Source: Methylibium sp. NZG (GTDB lineage Bacteria; Pseudomonadota; Gammaproteobacteria; Burkholderiales; Burkholderiaceae_C). Taken from it: 64,000 nucleotides of DNA. Below are positions 17,576-26,130 of the stretch, one piece after another. The notes under the pieces are model-generated. The model made no database searches. It was given only the letters and a program-made list of their open reading frames with translations, and was not told the origin of the DNA. The first letter of the stretch is position 1; every line of letters begins with the position of its first letter. The stretch lies in NCBI GenBank assembly GCA_001263235.1, contig LGRD01000040.1, positions 62,001-126,000 on the forward strand, in the 5' to 3' direction. The position numbers and the translations under genes are program-made.

Positions 17576-17608
17576 GCTGGTCGGCCGCTGGTCGGTCACT
17601 CGTCGGTC
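17576..17608. repeat. Three 11-bp tandem repeats after prk
   Basis: GCTGGTCGGCC, GCTGGTCGGTC and ACTCGTCGGTC follow one another directly seven bases after the prk stop. Their role is unknown; they could be a simple slippage product or a binding array. Confidence 0.55.
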
Positions 17609-17702
17609 ACTGGCAGAGCGGCCCCGCGCATTCGTGGCAACTTGTGCGCCGGCCCGTCACCTCGGCCCGGCGGACACGCTGCTTGCCGTACAGTTTGGCG
17701 CC

Positions 17703-18383
17703 ATGCAGCTGGCCGCGAACCCGATCATCACAACGGCGTCGATGCGCCACTACGCTGGCGAATACGGCGTGCACAGCCATTCGCATGCGCAGGTGCTGGT
17801 GGGGCGGTGCGGGCGGCTCGAACTCGAACTCGACGGCCGGGCCACGTATGTAGACGCGGCATCGGCGCTGATCCTGCCAGCCGGCGTGGCACACAGCTAC
17901 CTGGCGCAACGTGGGGCCTCCGTGCTTGTGATCGACGCGGCCACCTGCGACGGGCTGGAGCGGTACCGGCGCTTCGCGCCGCCGCCGCACTGGCGTGACC
18001 CACGGCGCGCCTTCGATCCCATCGGCGCCATGGGCGAACTGCTGTGCGCGCCGACCTTGCTGCCGCGCCGGCCGATCAATGTGGAGGCGCTGGCTGCGGC
18101 TGTCGACGCCACCCCGCATGCGGACTGGTCGAGTGCGCGGCTGGCGGCGTTGTGCAGCCTCAGCGTGCAGCGCTTCCATCCGCGCTTTGTCGAGCTGACC
18201 GGCCACACACCCGGCGCATGGGTGCGCATGCGCCGGCTCGCCGCGGCGTCGCGCCTGCTGCGCCAAGGGCGCTCGCTGGAGGCGACCGCGCTGCAGGTCG
18301 GCTACGCGAGCGCCAGCGCGCTCGGCGTTGCGCTGCGCCGCGACGGCGCTGTCAGCGCACGCGAGCTGCGCAGCCGCCACTGA
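17703..18383 (+). CDS. AraC-family transcriptional regulator
   Basis: This 226-aa regulator has an N-terminal cupin-like sensor region (SHSHAQVLVGRCGRLELELDG, then LPAGVAHSYL). A C-terminal AraC DNA-binding domain holds two helix-turn-helices, LAALCSLSVQRFHPRF and ATALQVGYASASALGVALRR. It lies 58 bp upstream of an EamA exporter gene in the same direction and probably controls it. The ATG at 17703 gives the usual AraC length; an earlier ATG at 17634 is possible. Confidence 0.88.
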   Translation: MQLAANPIITTASMRHYAGEYGVHSHSHAQVLVGRCGRLELELDGRATYVDAASALILPAGVAHSYLAQRGASVLVIDAATCDGLERYRRFAPPPHWRDPRRAFDPIGAMGELLCAPTLLPRRPINVEALAAAVDATPHADWSSARLAALCSLSVQRFHPRFVELTGHTPGAWVRMRRLAAASRLLRQGRSLEATALQVGYASASALGVALRRDGAVSARELRSRH

Positions 18384-18441
18384 CAACGCGGGTCGAGAGT
18401 CTCTCGACAGTTGGGCAGCGCCGCCGGCCGACGATGCTGGC

Positions 18442-19413
18442 ATGTCAGTTCATCCAAAACGAGGCGTGCTGCTGGTGCTGGCCGCTGCGGCATTCTGGGG
18501 CACGACAGGTACGGCGCAGAGCCTGGCGGGCCCAGGCCTGTCAGCACTGTGGTTCGGCACGTTGCGGCTGGTGGTTGCCACCGCGTTCTTCGCGCTGTGT
18601 TCTTGGGCCGTCGCCCGCGCAAGCCACACCGGCCGTGGCGGCGCTGCGCGTTTGCCGCTGTCCGGCGTGCTTGGCGCGGGGCTGTGCATGGCGGTCTACA
18701 ACCTGGCGTTTTTTGCCGGTGTCCGCCAGGTGGGGGTTGCGGTGGGCACGGCGGTGGCTCTCGGCAGCGGGCCGCTCTGGGCTGGGGTGATGCAGGCGCT
18801 GTTGTCGCGCCAGGCGCCTGCGCCAGCCTGGTGGTGTGGCACGGCACTGGCGGTCACGGGCGGCGCGCTGATGACCTTGCCGGCTGGGGCGGGCAGCCCG
18901 GGCGCAGGCGCCGTCACCGGTGCCACCGCCACCGGGGTGGCGCTGTGCCTGTTGTCGGGCCTGGCCTATGCGGGCTACACGCTGGTCAACAAGGCGCTGG
19001 TGCCGCAAGGCTCTGCGTCCGCGATCACACTGCGGGCTTTCGGTGTGGCGGCGCTGCTGGCGTTGCCCGTGGCCGGTTTTGACGCTGGCGTGCCGTCGCC
19101 GACAGCCGCACAGTGGGTGGCGGTGCTCTACGTCGGCGTCGTCACGACCGGGGTCGCCTACTTGCTCTTCAGCCTGGCGCTGCGTCATGTTTCAGCGGCC
19201 ACCGGCGTCACCCTGGCGCTGGCGGAACCGGTGATGGCCTTTGCCCTCGCGATCACCGTGATCGGCGAGCCCACCTCAGCCGCTGCCTTGTGTGGCCTTC
19301 TGCTGGTGATCGGCGGCGTCTGGGTGGTGGTGCGGGCAGAGTTGCGCGCGTCGCCCGAAGCGCAGCGGCCTGCGCCGGCGCCAGCGGCTGCAGCGCATCA
19401 AGCGCCGCCGTGA
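18442..19413 (+). CDS. EamA/DMT-family exporter
   Basis: This 323-aa membrane protein has ten predicted helices in two EamA repeats, starting with VLLVLAAAAFWGTTGTAQSL and ending in TGVTLALAEPVMAFALAITV. Such proteins export amino acids, drugs or other small metabolites. The last 16 bp overlap the 3' end of the aldehyde dehydrogenase on the opposite strand. Paired with the AraC regulator upstream; substrate unknown. Confidence 0.9.
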   Translation: MSVHPKRGVLLVLAAAAFWGTTGTAQSLAGPGLSALWFGTLRLVVATAFFALCSWAVARASHTGRGGAARLPLSGVLGAGLCMAVYNLAFFAGVRQVGVAVGTAVALGSGPLWAGVMQALLSRQAPAPAWWCGTALAVTGGALMTLPAGAGSPGAGAVTGATATGVALCLLSGLAYAGYTLVNKALVPQGSASAITLRAFGVAALLALPVAGFDAGVPSPTAAQWVAVLYVGVVTTGVAYLLFSLALRHVSAATGVTLALAEPVMAFALAITVIGEPTSAAALCGLLLVIGGVWVVVRAELRASPEAQRPAPAPAAAAHQAPP

Positions 19414-20900
19414 ACGCTGCGGTACGCCAGCATCGCCTCGATGCCGAACCGCCCGTTCTCGCGCCCGTGCGCGCCCGCGCCGAACCCGCCGAACGGTGCG
19501 GCGGGGTCGGCCGCGGCGCCGTTGATCAGCACCTGCCCGGCACGCAGTTGCGCAGCCATCGCCTGCGCCCGCGCCACATCGCGCGACCACACCGCGGCCG
19601 ACAGACCGTGCGGCGTGTCGTTGGCGATGCGCACCGCCTCTTTGTCGTTTTCGTAGCCGATCACGCACAGCACCGGGGCGAACAGTTCTTCGCGCGCGAT
19701 CGCCATTTGCGGCGTCACGCCCAGGATCGTCGGCGCAAGGTAGTGGCCGGTGTCGAAGCCGGCCGCGCGGCCCGGGCCCCCGGCGATGAGTTCGGCGCCT
19801 TCGGCGAGGGCGGCCTGGATCGCCTCGTTCACGCGCTCGAAGCGCTCTGCCGAAATCAGCGGGCCGATGCGGGTGCTGTCGTCTTGCGGGGCGCCGACGG
19901 TCCATTCACGCACCATCGCCTGCAGGCTGGTCGCCACCGCCACGCGCTGCGCGTGGTGCACCAGCAACCGCGTCTGCGCGGTACAAGTCTGGCCCGACTG
20001 CAGCAGGCACGACTGCAGCACCGCGGGCAGCGCGGCCTCCAGGTCGGCGTCGTCGAGCAGCACCGCGGGCGACTTGCCGCCCAGGTTCAACAGCGCGCGC
20101 TTGCCGTGCTGCGCCGCAACCACGGCCACGCGCTGCCCCACGGCTGCCGTGCCGGTGAAGCTGACCAAGGCCACGCCCGGGTGCGCCACCAGCGCTTCGC
20201 CGACTGCCGCGCCGCCGCTCAGTACGTTCACCAGCCCGGGTGGCAGGTCGCACTCTTCGAGCGCCTCGCAGAAGAGCCGCAGCGTGCCCGGCGTCAGCTC
20301 GCTCGGCTTGAGCACGATGGCGCTGCCCGCGGCGATCGCTGCGGCGGCCTTGGTCACCATCTGGAACAGCGGCGCGTTCCACGCACACAGGCCCGCGACC
20401 ACGCCGACCGGCACGCGCAGCACCAGCGTCGGGTTCGAGTCTGCGGTTGAAGGTGCGCTTGATGTCGGGCCTGAGATCGGGCCTGAGATCGCGCCTGAAG
20501 TTGCGACTGAAGCCGCGACCAGCGGCTCGCGCCAGCGCACCTGGTCCAGCGCCTGCAGCGTGGCGGCAAACGCCTGGCGCGGCATCTGCCCCTGCACCGT
20601 GCGGCAGGTGCTGGCCGGGCAGCCGGCTTCGAGCGCAAAGCTGGCGATGAAGCTCTGCTCGCGCCACTCGATCGCCTTGGCCAGGCGCAAGAGCGCGTCC
20701 TTGCGCTGCACCGGGTTGCTGGCCGCCCAGGCGGGTTGGATGAGGGTTGCCGCGCGCACCGCGGCGTCCACATCCTGCGGGCTGCACAGGCGCACCATGC
20801 CGACCTGTTCTTCGGTGGCGGGGTTGAAGACGCCGACCAATTCGGAGCCGCTGCACGCGCGCCACTGGCCACCGGAAAAGAACTGCGAAAAACGATTCAT
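19398..20900 (-). CDS. Aldehyde dehydrogenase family protein with unusual active site
   Basis: This 500-aa protein has the NAD(P)-dependent aldehyde dehydrogenase fold: WNAPLFQMV, LKPSELTPGT, SFTGTAAVGQR and the catalytic cysteine in SGQTCTAQ. The conserved glutamate of the ELGGKSP motif, normally the general base, is Asn here (LNLGGKSP, codon at 20085-20087). Activity may be changed or need another base. A low-complexity insert (SGAISGPISGP region) is encoded by 12-bp repeats at 20437-20520. The ATG at 20900 is chosen as the first that starts the homologous region. Confidence 0.85.
   Translation of the reverse strand: MNRFSQFFSGGQWRACSGSELVGVFNPATEEQVGMVRLCSPQDVDAAVRAATLIQPAWAASNPVQRKDALLRLAKAIEWREQSFIASFALEAGCPASTCRTVQGQMPRQAFAATLQALDQVRWREPLVAASVATSGAISGPISGPTSSAPSTADSNPTLVLRVPVGVVAGLCAWNAPLFQMVTKAAAAIAAGSAIVLKPSELTPGTLRLFCEALEECDLPPGLVNVLSGGAAVGEALVAHPGVALVSFTGTAAVGQRVAVVAAQHGKRALLNLGGKSPAVLLDDADLEAALPAVLQSCLLQSGQTCTAQTRLLVHHAQRVAVATSLQAMVREWTVGAPQDDSTRIGPLISAERFERVNEAIQAALAEGAELIAGGPGRAAGFDTGHYLAPTILGVTPQMAIAREELFAPVLCVIGYENDKEAVRIANDTPHGLSAAVWSRDVARAQAMAAQLRAGQVLINGAAADPAAPFGGFGAGAHGRENGRFGIEAMLAYRSVHGGA
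20437..20520. repeat. Imperfect 12-bp tandem repeats inside the aldehyde dehydrogenase gene
   Basis: About seven units of 12 bp run through this stretch; the best preserved are GATGTCGGGCCT, GAGATCGGGCCT and GAGATCGCGCCT. They encode a Ser/Gly/Pro/Thr/Ala-rich insert just before the conserved VGVVAGLCAWNAPLF region of the enzyme. Confidence 0.75.
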
Positions 20901-21082
20901 CCCGACATTCTCGGCCGGGAAGCGCACCCGCCTGTGGGCCAACTGTGCGTGTGGCGCCACGGCCCCGTCAAAACTTGGGAGGCCGGGGCGCTGAACTGGT
21001 CCCTCGCGGCGACGCGAGCCGCTGCCTGGAGCGGCTGAGTGAGCAGCGACGGGTCGGTGGGGCCATCTTTGGCGATCGGTAT

Positions 21083-21117
21083 CCCATCAAACCCTGATTG
21101 ATTTATTTATTGATGGG
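21083..21117. promoter_or_regulatory. Inverted repeat in front of lacI, candidate operator
   Basis: CCCATCAA at 21083-21090 and TTGATGGG at 21110-21117 form a perfect 8-bp inverted repeat around an AT-rich core (GATTGATTTATTTA). It lies 34 bp before the LacI-family start, in a gap that otherwise shows no gene (20901-21150). Autoregulation by the LacI protein is a reasonable inference, though LacI operators normally have closer half-sites. Confidence 0.45.
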
Positions 21118-21150
21118 TCTAGTCTTCGGCCTTCAAACCCGATCCGAGAC

Positions 21151-22212
21151 ATGACCGCCGCCTCCACCATCGCCGACATCGCCGCCCGCGCGGGCGTGGG
21201 CACGGCCACGGTGGACCGGGTGTTGAACAAGCGCCCCGGCGTCAATGCCGACACGATGCAGCGGGTGATGCAGGTGGTGGCCGAGCTCGGGGCGCCGCCC
21301 CTGCGCGGCCGCCCGCGCAAGGGCGACAACTTCCGCTTTGCCTACGTGCTGCCGGCCGACGAAACGCCCTTCCTCGGCCTGGTGGACCGGCAGATTGCGC
21401 AGGCCGCGGGCGACTTTCGGCACCAGCACATCACCGAGGTCACGCACCGTCTGGACACCAGCGACCCGGCCCGCTTTGCCGCCAGCCTGGCGCAAGTGGC
21501 CGGCATCGACCATTGCGAGGGCGTGGCGCTGATGGCGCCCGACCTGCCGGCTGTCAAGCTCGCCATCAGCGAACTGGTGCGCTCGGGCGTGCACGTGGTG
21601 ACCCTGTTCTCCGATGTGGCCGGCTCGATGCGCGAAACGCACGTCGGCGCCGACAACCGCGCCGCCGGCCGCACCGCCGGGCTGCTGCTGGCGCGCATGG
21701 CGCAAGCTGCTGCTGGGCGCGACACATTGCTTCTGTCGTCGCAGGCCACGCGGCTGTCGGCCGAGATCGAGCGGCGCATCGGCTGCGCGCAGGTGATCGA
21801 GGAGCGCTTTCCCGCACTGCGCCTCGTGCGCACGCCCGACCTGCCGGCCGACGACGAAGGCGCTGCCAAGGCGCTCTTGCGGTTCCTGAAAAAAGGCGTC
21901 GATCCGGCGCGCGTGGCGGGCATCTACAACGTGGGCACCGGCAGCGCTGGTATCTCGCGGGCGCTGGCCAGCGCCGGGCTCGCTGGCAGCGAGAAGGGCG
22001 GCGGCGCGGCTGCGGTGGTGGCGCACGACTTTACCGACGTACACCGCACGCTGCTCAGCGCTGGCGGCCTGGCGTATGTGCTGCACCAGGACATTCATTA
22101 CTGTGTGTTGACGGCCGCGCGCGTGTTGCGTGCGCTGTGCGAGAACGTTCGCGGGGCACTCAACGTGGTGCAGCCGCGCATCGAAATCCTGACCGCCGAG
22201 AACCTTCACTGA
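21151..22212 (+). CDS. LacI-family transcriptional regulator
   Basis: This 353-aa regulator has an N-terminal LacI helix-turn-helix (TIADIAARAGVGTATVDRVLNKRPGVN) and a periplasmic-binding-protein-like effector domain (FAYVLPADETPF, then ADNRAAGRTAGLLLAR). The VDRVLN form of the hinge side is typical of regulators of sugar ABC importers. It is followed after 60 bp by the binding protein gene, so it very likely regulates the importer and the DhaKL genes behind it in response to the imported sugar. Confidence 0.93.
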   Translation: MTAASTIADIAARAGVGTATVDRVLNKRPGVNADTMQRVMQVVAELGAPPLRGRPRKGDNFRFAYVLPADETPFLGLVDRQIAQAAGDFRHQHITEVTHRLDTSDPARFAASLAQVAGIDHCEGVALMAPDLPAVKLAISELVRSGVHVVTLFSDVAGSMRETHVGADNRAAGRTAGLLLARMAQAAAGRDTLLLSSQATRLSAEIERRIGCAQVIEERFPALRLVRTPDLPADDEGAAKALLRFLKKGVDPARVAGIYNVGTGSAGISRALASAGLAGSEKGGGAAAVVAHDFTDVHRTLLSAGGLAYVLHQDIHYCVLTAARVLRALCENVRGALNVVQPRIEILTAENLH

Positions 22213-22272
22213 CCCGAAGGCCCGGCGGCACGATGTGTGTGAGTGTGACCAACCCCTGAAGGAGACTTTTTC

Positions 22273-23613
22273 ATGAAATCGAGTTTGAAATTGCTGCCGA
22301 GGGTTGCCACCCTCGCAGCCACCGCGGCGCTGAGCCTGGCCGGCACCGGCGCCTTCGCGCAGGACAAGACCATCACCCTGTGCTGGGCCGCCTGGGACCC
22401 GGCGAACGCGCTGGTGGAGCTGAGCAAGGACTTCACCGCCAAGAGCGGCGTGAAGATGAAGTTCGAGTTCGTGCCCTGGCCCAACTTTGCCGACCGCATG
22501 CTCAACGAGCTCAACAGCAAGGGCAAGCTGTGCGACCTGATCATCGGCGACAGCCAGTGGATCGGCGGCTCGGCCGAGAGCGGTCACTACGTGAAGCTGA
22601 ACGACTTCTTTGCGAAAGAGGGCATCAAGATCACCGACTTCGCGCCCGCCACCGTCACCGGTTACGCCGAGTGGCCCAAGGGCACGCCGAACTACTGGGC
22701 CCTGCCGGCCATGGGCGACGCGTTGGGCTGGACCTACCGCAAGGACTGGTTTGCCAAGCCCGAGTTGCAGGCCGAGTTCAAGAAGAAGCACAACCGCGAC
22801 CTGGCTGCGCCCAAGACCTGGACCGAGTTCAAGCAGGTGGCCGAGTTCTTCAGCGGCAAGCAGATCGACGGCAAGAAGGTCTACGGCACGTACCTCTTCA
22901 CCGAGCGCGGCTCCGAGGGCATCACGATGGGCGTGAGCAATGTGCTCTACCCGATGGGCTTCAAGTACCAGGACCCGAAGAAGCCGTACGCGATGGACGG
23001 CTTCGTCAACGGGCCCGACGCAGTCCGGGGCCTGGAGTTCTACAAGTCGCTCTACAAGTGCTGCACGCCGCCGGGCTTGACCAACTCGTACATGGGCGAG
23101 GGGCTGGACGCGTTCAAGAGCGGCCAGGTGGCGATGATGATGAACTGGTTCGCTTTCTTCCCGGGCCTGCACAAAGACCCGAACGTCGGTGGCGACAAGA
23201 TCGGCTTCTTCGTCAACCCGAGCGACAAGACCAAGGGCTCGCAGCTGGGTGGCCAAGGCATTTCGGTGGTGTCGTATTCGCCCAACCGCAACGAGGCGCT
23301 GCAGTACATCAAGTGGTTCGCCACGCTCGACGTGCAGAAGAAGTGGTGGGCGCTCGGCGGCTACTCGTGCCACAAGGGCGTGCTGAACGACGCCGGCTTC
23401 AAGAAGAGCGCACCGTTCGCGGCCGAGTTCCTCGACGCGATGGACCAGGTGGTCGACTTCTGGGCCGAGCCGAGCTATGCACAGCTGATGGCCGCCCAGC
23501 AAAAGCGCGTGCACGACTTTGTGGTGGCCGACAAGGGCACCGCCAAGGAGGCGCTCGACGGCATGGTGAGCGACTGGAAGAAGGTCTTCAAGGAAGACGG
23601 GAAGATCAAGTAA
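22273..23613 (+). CDS. ABC transporter sugar-binding protein (family 1)
   Basis: This 446-aa periplasmic protein is the substrate receptor of the importer encoded downstream. It has a Sec signal peptide ending TGAFAQD, the family-1 solute-binding region DLIIGDSQWIGG, and a C-terminal GYSCHKGVL segment. AAGGAG lies upstream of the ATG. Aromatic residues are abundant in the pocket-like segments (PNYWALPAMGDALGW), as expected for sugar or polyol binding. The exact ligand is unknown. Confidence 0.92.
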   Translation: MKSSLKLLPRVATLAATAALSLAGTGAFAQDKTITLCWAAWDPANALVELSKDFTAKSGVKMKFEFVPWPNFADRMLNELNSKGKLCDLIIGDSQWIGGSAESGHYVKLNDFFAKEGIKITDFAPATVTGYAEWPKGTPNYWALPAMGDALGWTYRKDWFAKPELQAEFKKKHNRDLAAPKTWTEFKQVAEFFSGKQIDGKKVYGTYLFTERGSEGITMGVSNVLYPMGFKYQDPKKPYAMDGFVNGPDAVRGLEFYKSLYKCCTPPGLTNSYMGEGLDAFKSGQVAMMMNWFAFFPGLHKDPNVGGDKIGFFVNPSDKTKGSQLGGQGISVVSYSPNRNEALQYIKWFATLDVQKKWWALGGYSCHKGVLNDAGFKKSAPFAAEFLDAMDQVVDFWAEPSYAQLMAAQQKRVHDFVVADKGTAKEALDGMVSDWKKVFKEDGKIK

Positions 23614-23620
23614 GCGCAGC

Positions 23621-23640
23621 GGCCGGTCGCTCGACCGGCC
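23621..23640. promoter_or_regulatory. Perfect hairpin after the binding-protein gene
   Basis: GGCCGGTCG-CT-CGACCGGCC is a perfect 9-bp stem starting 8 bp after the stop codon. With no T-run behind it, it is more likely an mRNA-stabilising or partial-termination hairpin. This would explain higher levels of binding protein than permease, as is known for many ABC operons. Confidence 0.55.
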
Positions 23641-23704
23641 CTCTCTCCAGTGGCGAGGGGCATTGCTCCCTCGCCCCTCTGGGGAGAGGGTTGGGGTGAG
23701 GGGC
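23641..23704. repeat. REP-type palindrome 1
   Basis: The segment CTCGCCCCTCTGGGGAGAGG is a stem-loop followed by the tail GTTGGGGTGAGGGG. The same pattern occurs at 29178-29215, 48688-48726, 55603-55642 and, inverted, 55671-55707. Such elements are common intergenic REP-like repeats of Proteobacteria. Confidence 0.7.
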
Positions 23705-23738
23705 CCGAATACTCGCCACCTTCTCCATCACCGCTCCA

Positions 23739-24692
23739 ATGGCCAGCACCCCCCACATCGCCACCCGCGCTGCGCAAGCCACCCCTGCGCCGATCGCCCG
23801 CCGCATGCGCGGCCTGTCGGACCGTGCCATCGCGTGGCTGTTCATCGCGCCGACGATGCTGTTGCTGCTGGCCATCAACATCTTCCCGTTGATCTGGACG
23901 GTGCGCCTGAGCTTCACCAACTTCCGCGCCAACCGGCCGAATGCGGAAGTGCTGGGCGTGGGCATCGACCACTATGTGTCGATCCTGACCGACCCCGACG
24001 TGTGGGGCCCGATGCAGGCCACCGCGCACTTCCTGTTCTGGACCATCGCGTTGCAGACGCTCATCGGCTTCACGCTGGCTTACCTGATCGACCGCAAGTT
24101 CCGCGGCCACGGCTTCTGGACCACGCTGATCTTGATTCCGATGATGCTGTCGCCTGCGGTGGTCGGCAACTTCTGGGCCTTCCTCTACCAGCCGCAGATC
24201 GGCCTGTTCAACTACGTGGTGAGCTTCTTCACCGGCATCCCGCCGTCGAGCTTCGAGATGCTCGGCTCGGTCAAGCTGGCGCCATGGGCCATCGTCATCG
24301 TCGACACCTGGATGTGGACGCCGTACGTGATGCTGATCTGCCTGGCCGGGCTGCGCAGCATTCCCGACTACATCTACGAGGCGGCGGAAGTTGATCGCGC
24401 GTCGGCATGGCGCCAGTTCTGGAGTATCACGCTGCCGATGGTGCTGCCTTTCATCATGCTGGCGGTGCTGTTCCGCGGCATCGAGAACTTCAAGATGTTC
24501 GACTTGGTGAACCTGCTGACCAACGGCGGGCCGGGATCGACGACCGAGGTGGTGTCGATCACGCTCAAGCGCGAGGCCTTCGAGAAGTGGCGCACTGGGT
24601 ATTCGTCGGCTCTCGCGATCATCTTGTTCGTCGCCGTTTTCGGGTTGGCGAACATCTATGTGAAGGCGTTGAACGCGGTGAAGAATCGATGA
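23739..24692 (+). CDS. ABC transporter permease (MalF-like)
   Basis: This 317-aa inner-membrane protein has six predicted helices and the ATPase-contact loop EAAEVDRASAWRQFWSITLPM (EAA motif). It pairs with the second permease at 25174-26130 to form the channel of the sugar or polyol importer. A clear ribosome-binding site is not visible before the ATG. The gene is separated from its partner permease by an unusual 480-bp repeat-rich gap. Confidence 0.92.
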   Translation: MASTPHIATRAAQATPAPIARRMRGLSDRAIAWLFIAPTMLLLLAINIFPLIWTVRLSFTNFRANRPNAEVLGVGIDHYVSILTDPDVWGPMQATAHFLFWTIALQTLIGFTLAYLIDRKFRGHGFWTTLILIPMMLSPAVVGNFWAFLYQPQIGLFNYVVSFFTGIPPSSFEMLGSVKLAPWAIVIVDTWMWTPYVMLICLAGLRSIPDYIYEAAEVDRASAWRQFWSITLPMVLPFIMLAVLFRGIENFKMFDLVNLLTNGGPGSTTEVVSITLKREAFEKWRTGYSSALAIILFVAVFGLANIYVKALNAVKNR

Positions 24693-25173
24693 ATCGGTTG
24701 TTGCGTTCTCCTTCTGTTGCGACTCAGGTACCGCAGCTTGTGTCTTCGGCGGTGGCGCGGCTCGCGGCGGGCGGTATTCGGCGGGGGCTCATGCTGGGTC
24801 GGTCGGTGGGTACACCGACTGCGCTGCGGTGCTCGGTCTCGCGGCCCGTCGCCGAAACTCACTCCGCGCCGTTCCGGCGCTACGTTCAAACAGTCGGCGA
24901 CAAGTCAGTTCACGAACGAAATACGAGCGGTGCCGCAAGCCCTGAGCTCCTCGCCGCCCCAGAAATCGCCCCCGCCGAATACCGCCCGCCGCGAGCTGAA
25001 CCGGGTTGGCTGTTCGGACCGGAAAGAACCGACGTTGCAGCAAAGGCGCGTTCGGGCAGGGCGGAGGGCGCCTCTTCGGCGGCGGGGAGCGGCCTCCGGC
25101 CTGCCCGGACGCGCCTTTGCAGCGCAAACGGCTGCACGCCTCGCGCGGCGACTCGCCGAGTGGAGGAATGCAA
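24693..25173. repeat. Inverted-repeat island between two permease genes
   Basis: This 481-bp gap interrupts a compact operon and contains no supported gene. It has a perfect 28-bp inverted repeat (24761-24788 with 24968-24995) and a second one of 21 bp with one mismatch (25040-25060 with 25100-25120), which would make a large hairpin just before the second permease. The open frames across it differ in every reading frame and look incidental. It may be a small non-autonomous element or a composite of dispersed repeats; no transposase or target duplication is evident. Confidence 0.65.
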
Positions 25174-26130
25174 ATGACCAAAGGCATCAGCACCGCCCAC
25201 TCCGTCGTCGAGCCCACCGCCCTCGCCAAACGCATTGCGATGGCCGTCGTGATCGTCTACGCGGTCATCACCATGGTCCCGCTGGTGTGGATTTTTCTCA
25301 CCAGCATCAAGAGCCCGCCCGACTCGATCAGCTACCCGCCCAAGGTGGTGTTCGAGCCGTCGATCGAGGGCTACTGCAACCTCTTCACCACGCGTTCGCG
25401 CCAGACCGAGGAGTACATCAAGAGCCTGCCGCCGGCCGCCAACACCTGCGAGGAAAATGCGCGCAAGAACAGCATGGTGGTGGTGAGCCGCTCCAACTAC
25501 CTGCCGCGCTTCGTCAACTCGCTGATCATCGCGGTCGGTTCCACCATCCTCTCGGTCGCGCTGGGTGTGATGGCGGCCTACGCGTTCAGCCGCTTCAAGG
25601 TGCCGGGCAAGGATGACCTGATGTTCTTCATCCTGTCCACGCGCATGATGCCGCCGATCGCGGTGGCGATTCCGATCTACCTGATGTACCGCGAACTCGG
25701 CTTGTCGGACACCAAGCTAGGCATGATCTTGCTCTACAGCGCCGTCAATGTGTCGCTCGCGGTGTGGCTGCTGAAGGGCTTCATCGACGAGATCCCCCGC
25801 GAGTACGAAGAAGCGGCGATGGTCGATGGCTACACGCGGCTGCAGGCCTTCCGCAAGGTGGTGCTGCCGCAGGCGACCACCGGCATCGTCGCCACGGCGA
25901 TCTTCTGCTTGATCTTCGCGTGGAACGAATATGCGTTCGCGGTGCTGCTGACTTCAGGTGAAGCGCAGACCGCGCCGCCGTTCATCCCGATCATCATCGG
26001 CGAGGGCGGGCAGGACTGGCCGGCGGTGGCGGCGGGCACGATGCTGTTCCTGGTGCCGATCCTGGTGTTCACGGTGTTGCTGCGCAAGCACCTGCTGCGG
26101 GGCATTACTTTCGGGGCGGTGCGCAAATGA
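25174..26130 (+). CDS. ABC transporter permease (MalG-like)
   Basis: This 318-aa inner-membrane permease has six predicted helices and the EAA loop EYEEAAMVDGYTRLQAFRKV followed by VLPQ. A large periplasmic loop near residues 50-110 is Cys-containing. The ATG at 25174 has GGAGG seven bases upstream; an ATG at 25168 is too close to it. It overlaps the next gene by ATGA. Confidence 0.92.
   Translation: MTKGISTAHSVVEPTALAKRIAMAVVIVYAVITMVPLVWIFLTSIKSPPDSISYPPKVVFEPSIEGYCNLFTTRSRQTEEYIKSLPPAANTCEENARKNSMVVVSRSNYLPRFVNSLIIAVGSTILSVALGVMAAYAFSRFKVPGKDDLMFFILSTRMMPPIAVAIPIYLMYRELGLSDTKLGMILLYSAVNVSLAVWLLKGFIDEIPREYEEAAMVDGYTRLQAFRKVVLPQATTGIVATAIFCLIFAWNEYAFAVLLTSGEAQTAPPFIPIIIGEGGQDWPAVAAGTMLFLVPILVFTVLLRKHLLRGITFGAVRK

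Noticed and set aside
15587-17599. Reverse-strand open frame of 670 codons across fbp and prk
   Set aside because: It mirrors two clear Calvin-cycle genes and its composition is that of a GC-codon shadow; no motif is visible.
24717-25616. Long open frames through the inverted-repeat island
   Set aside because: Several frames are open at once because of the base composition and repeats; none has a recognisable domain or a good start.
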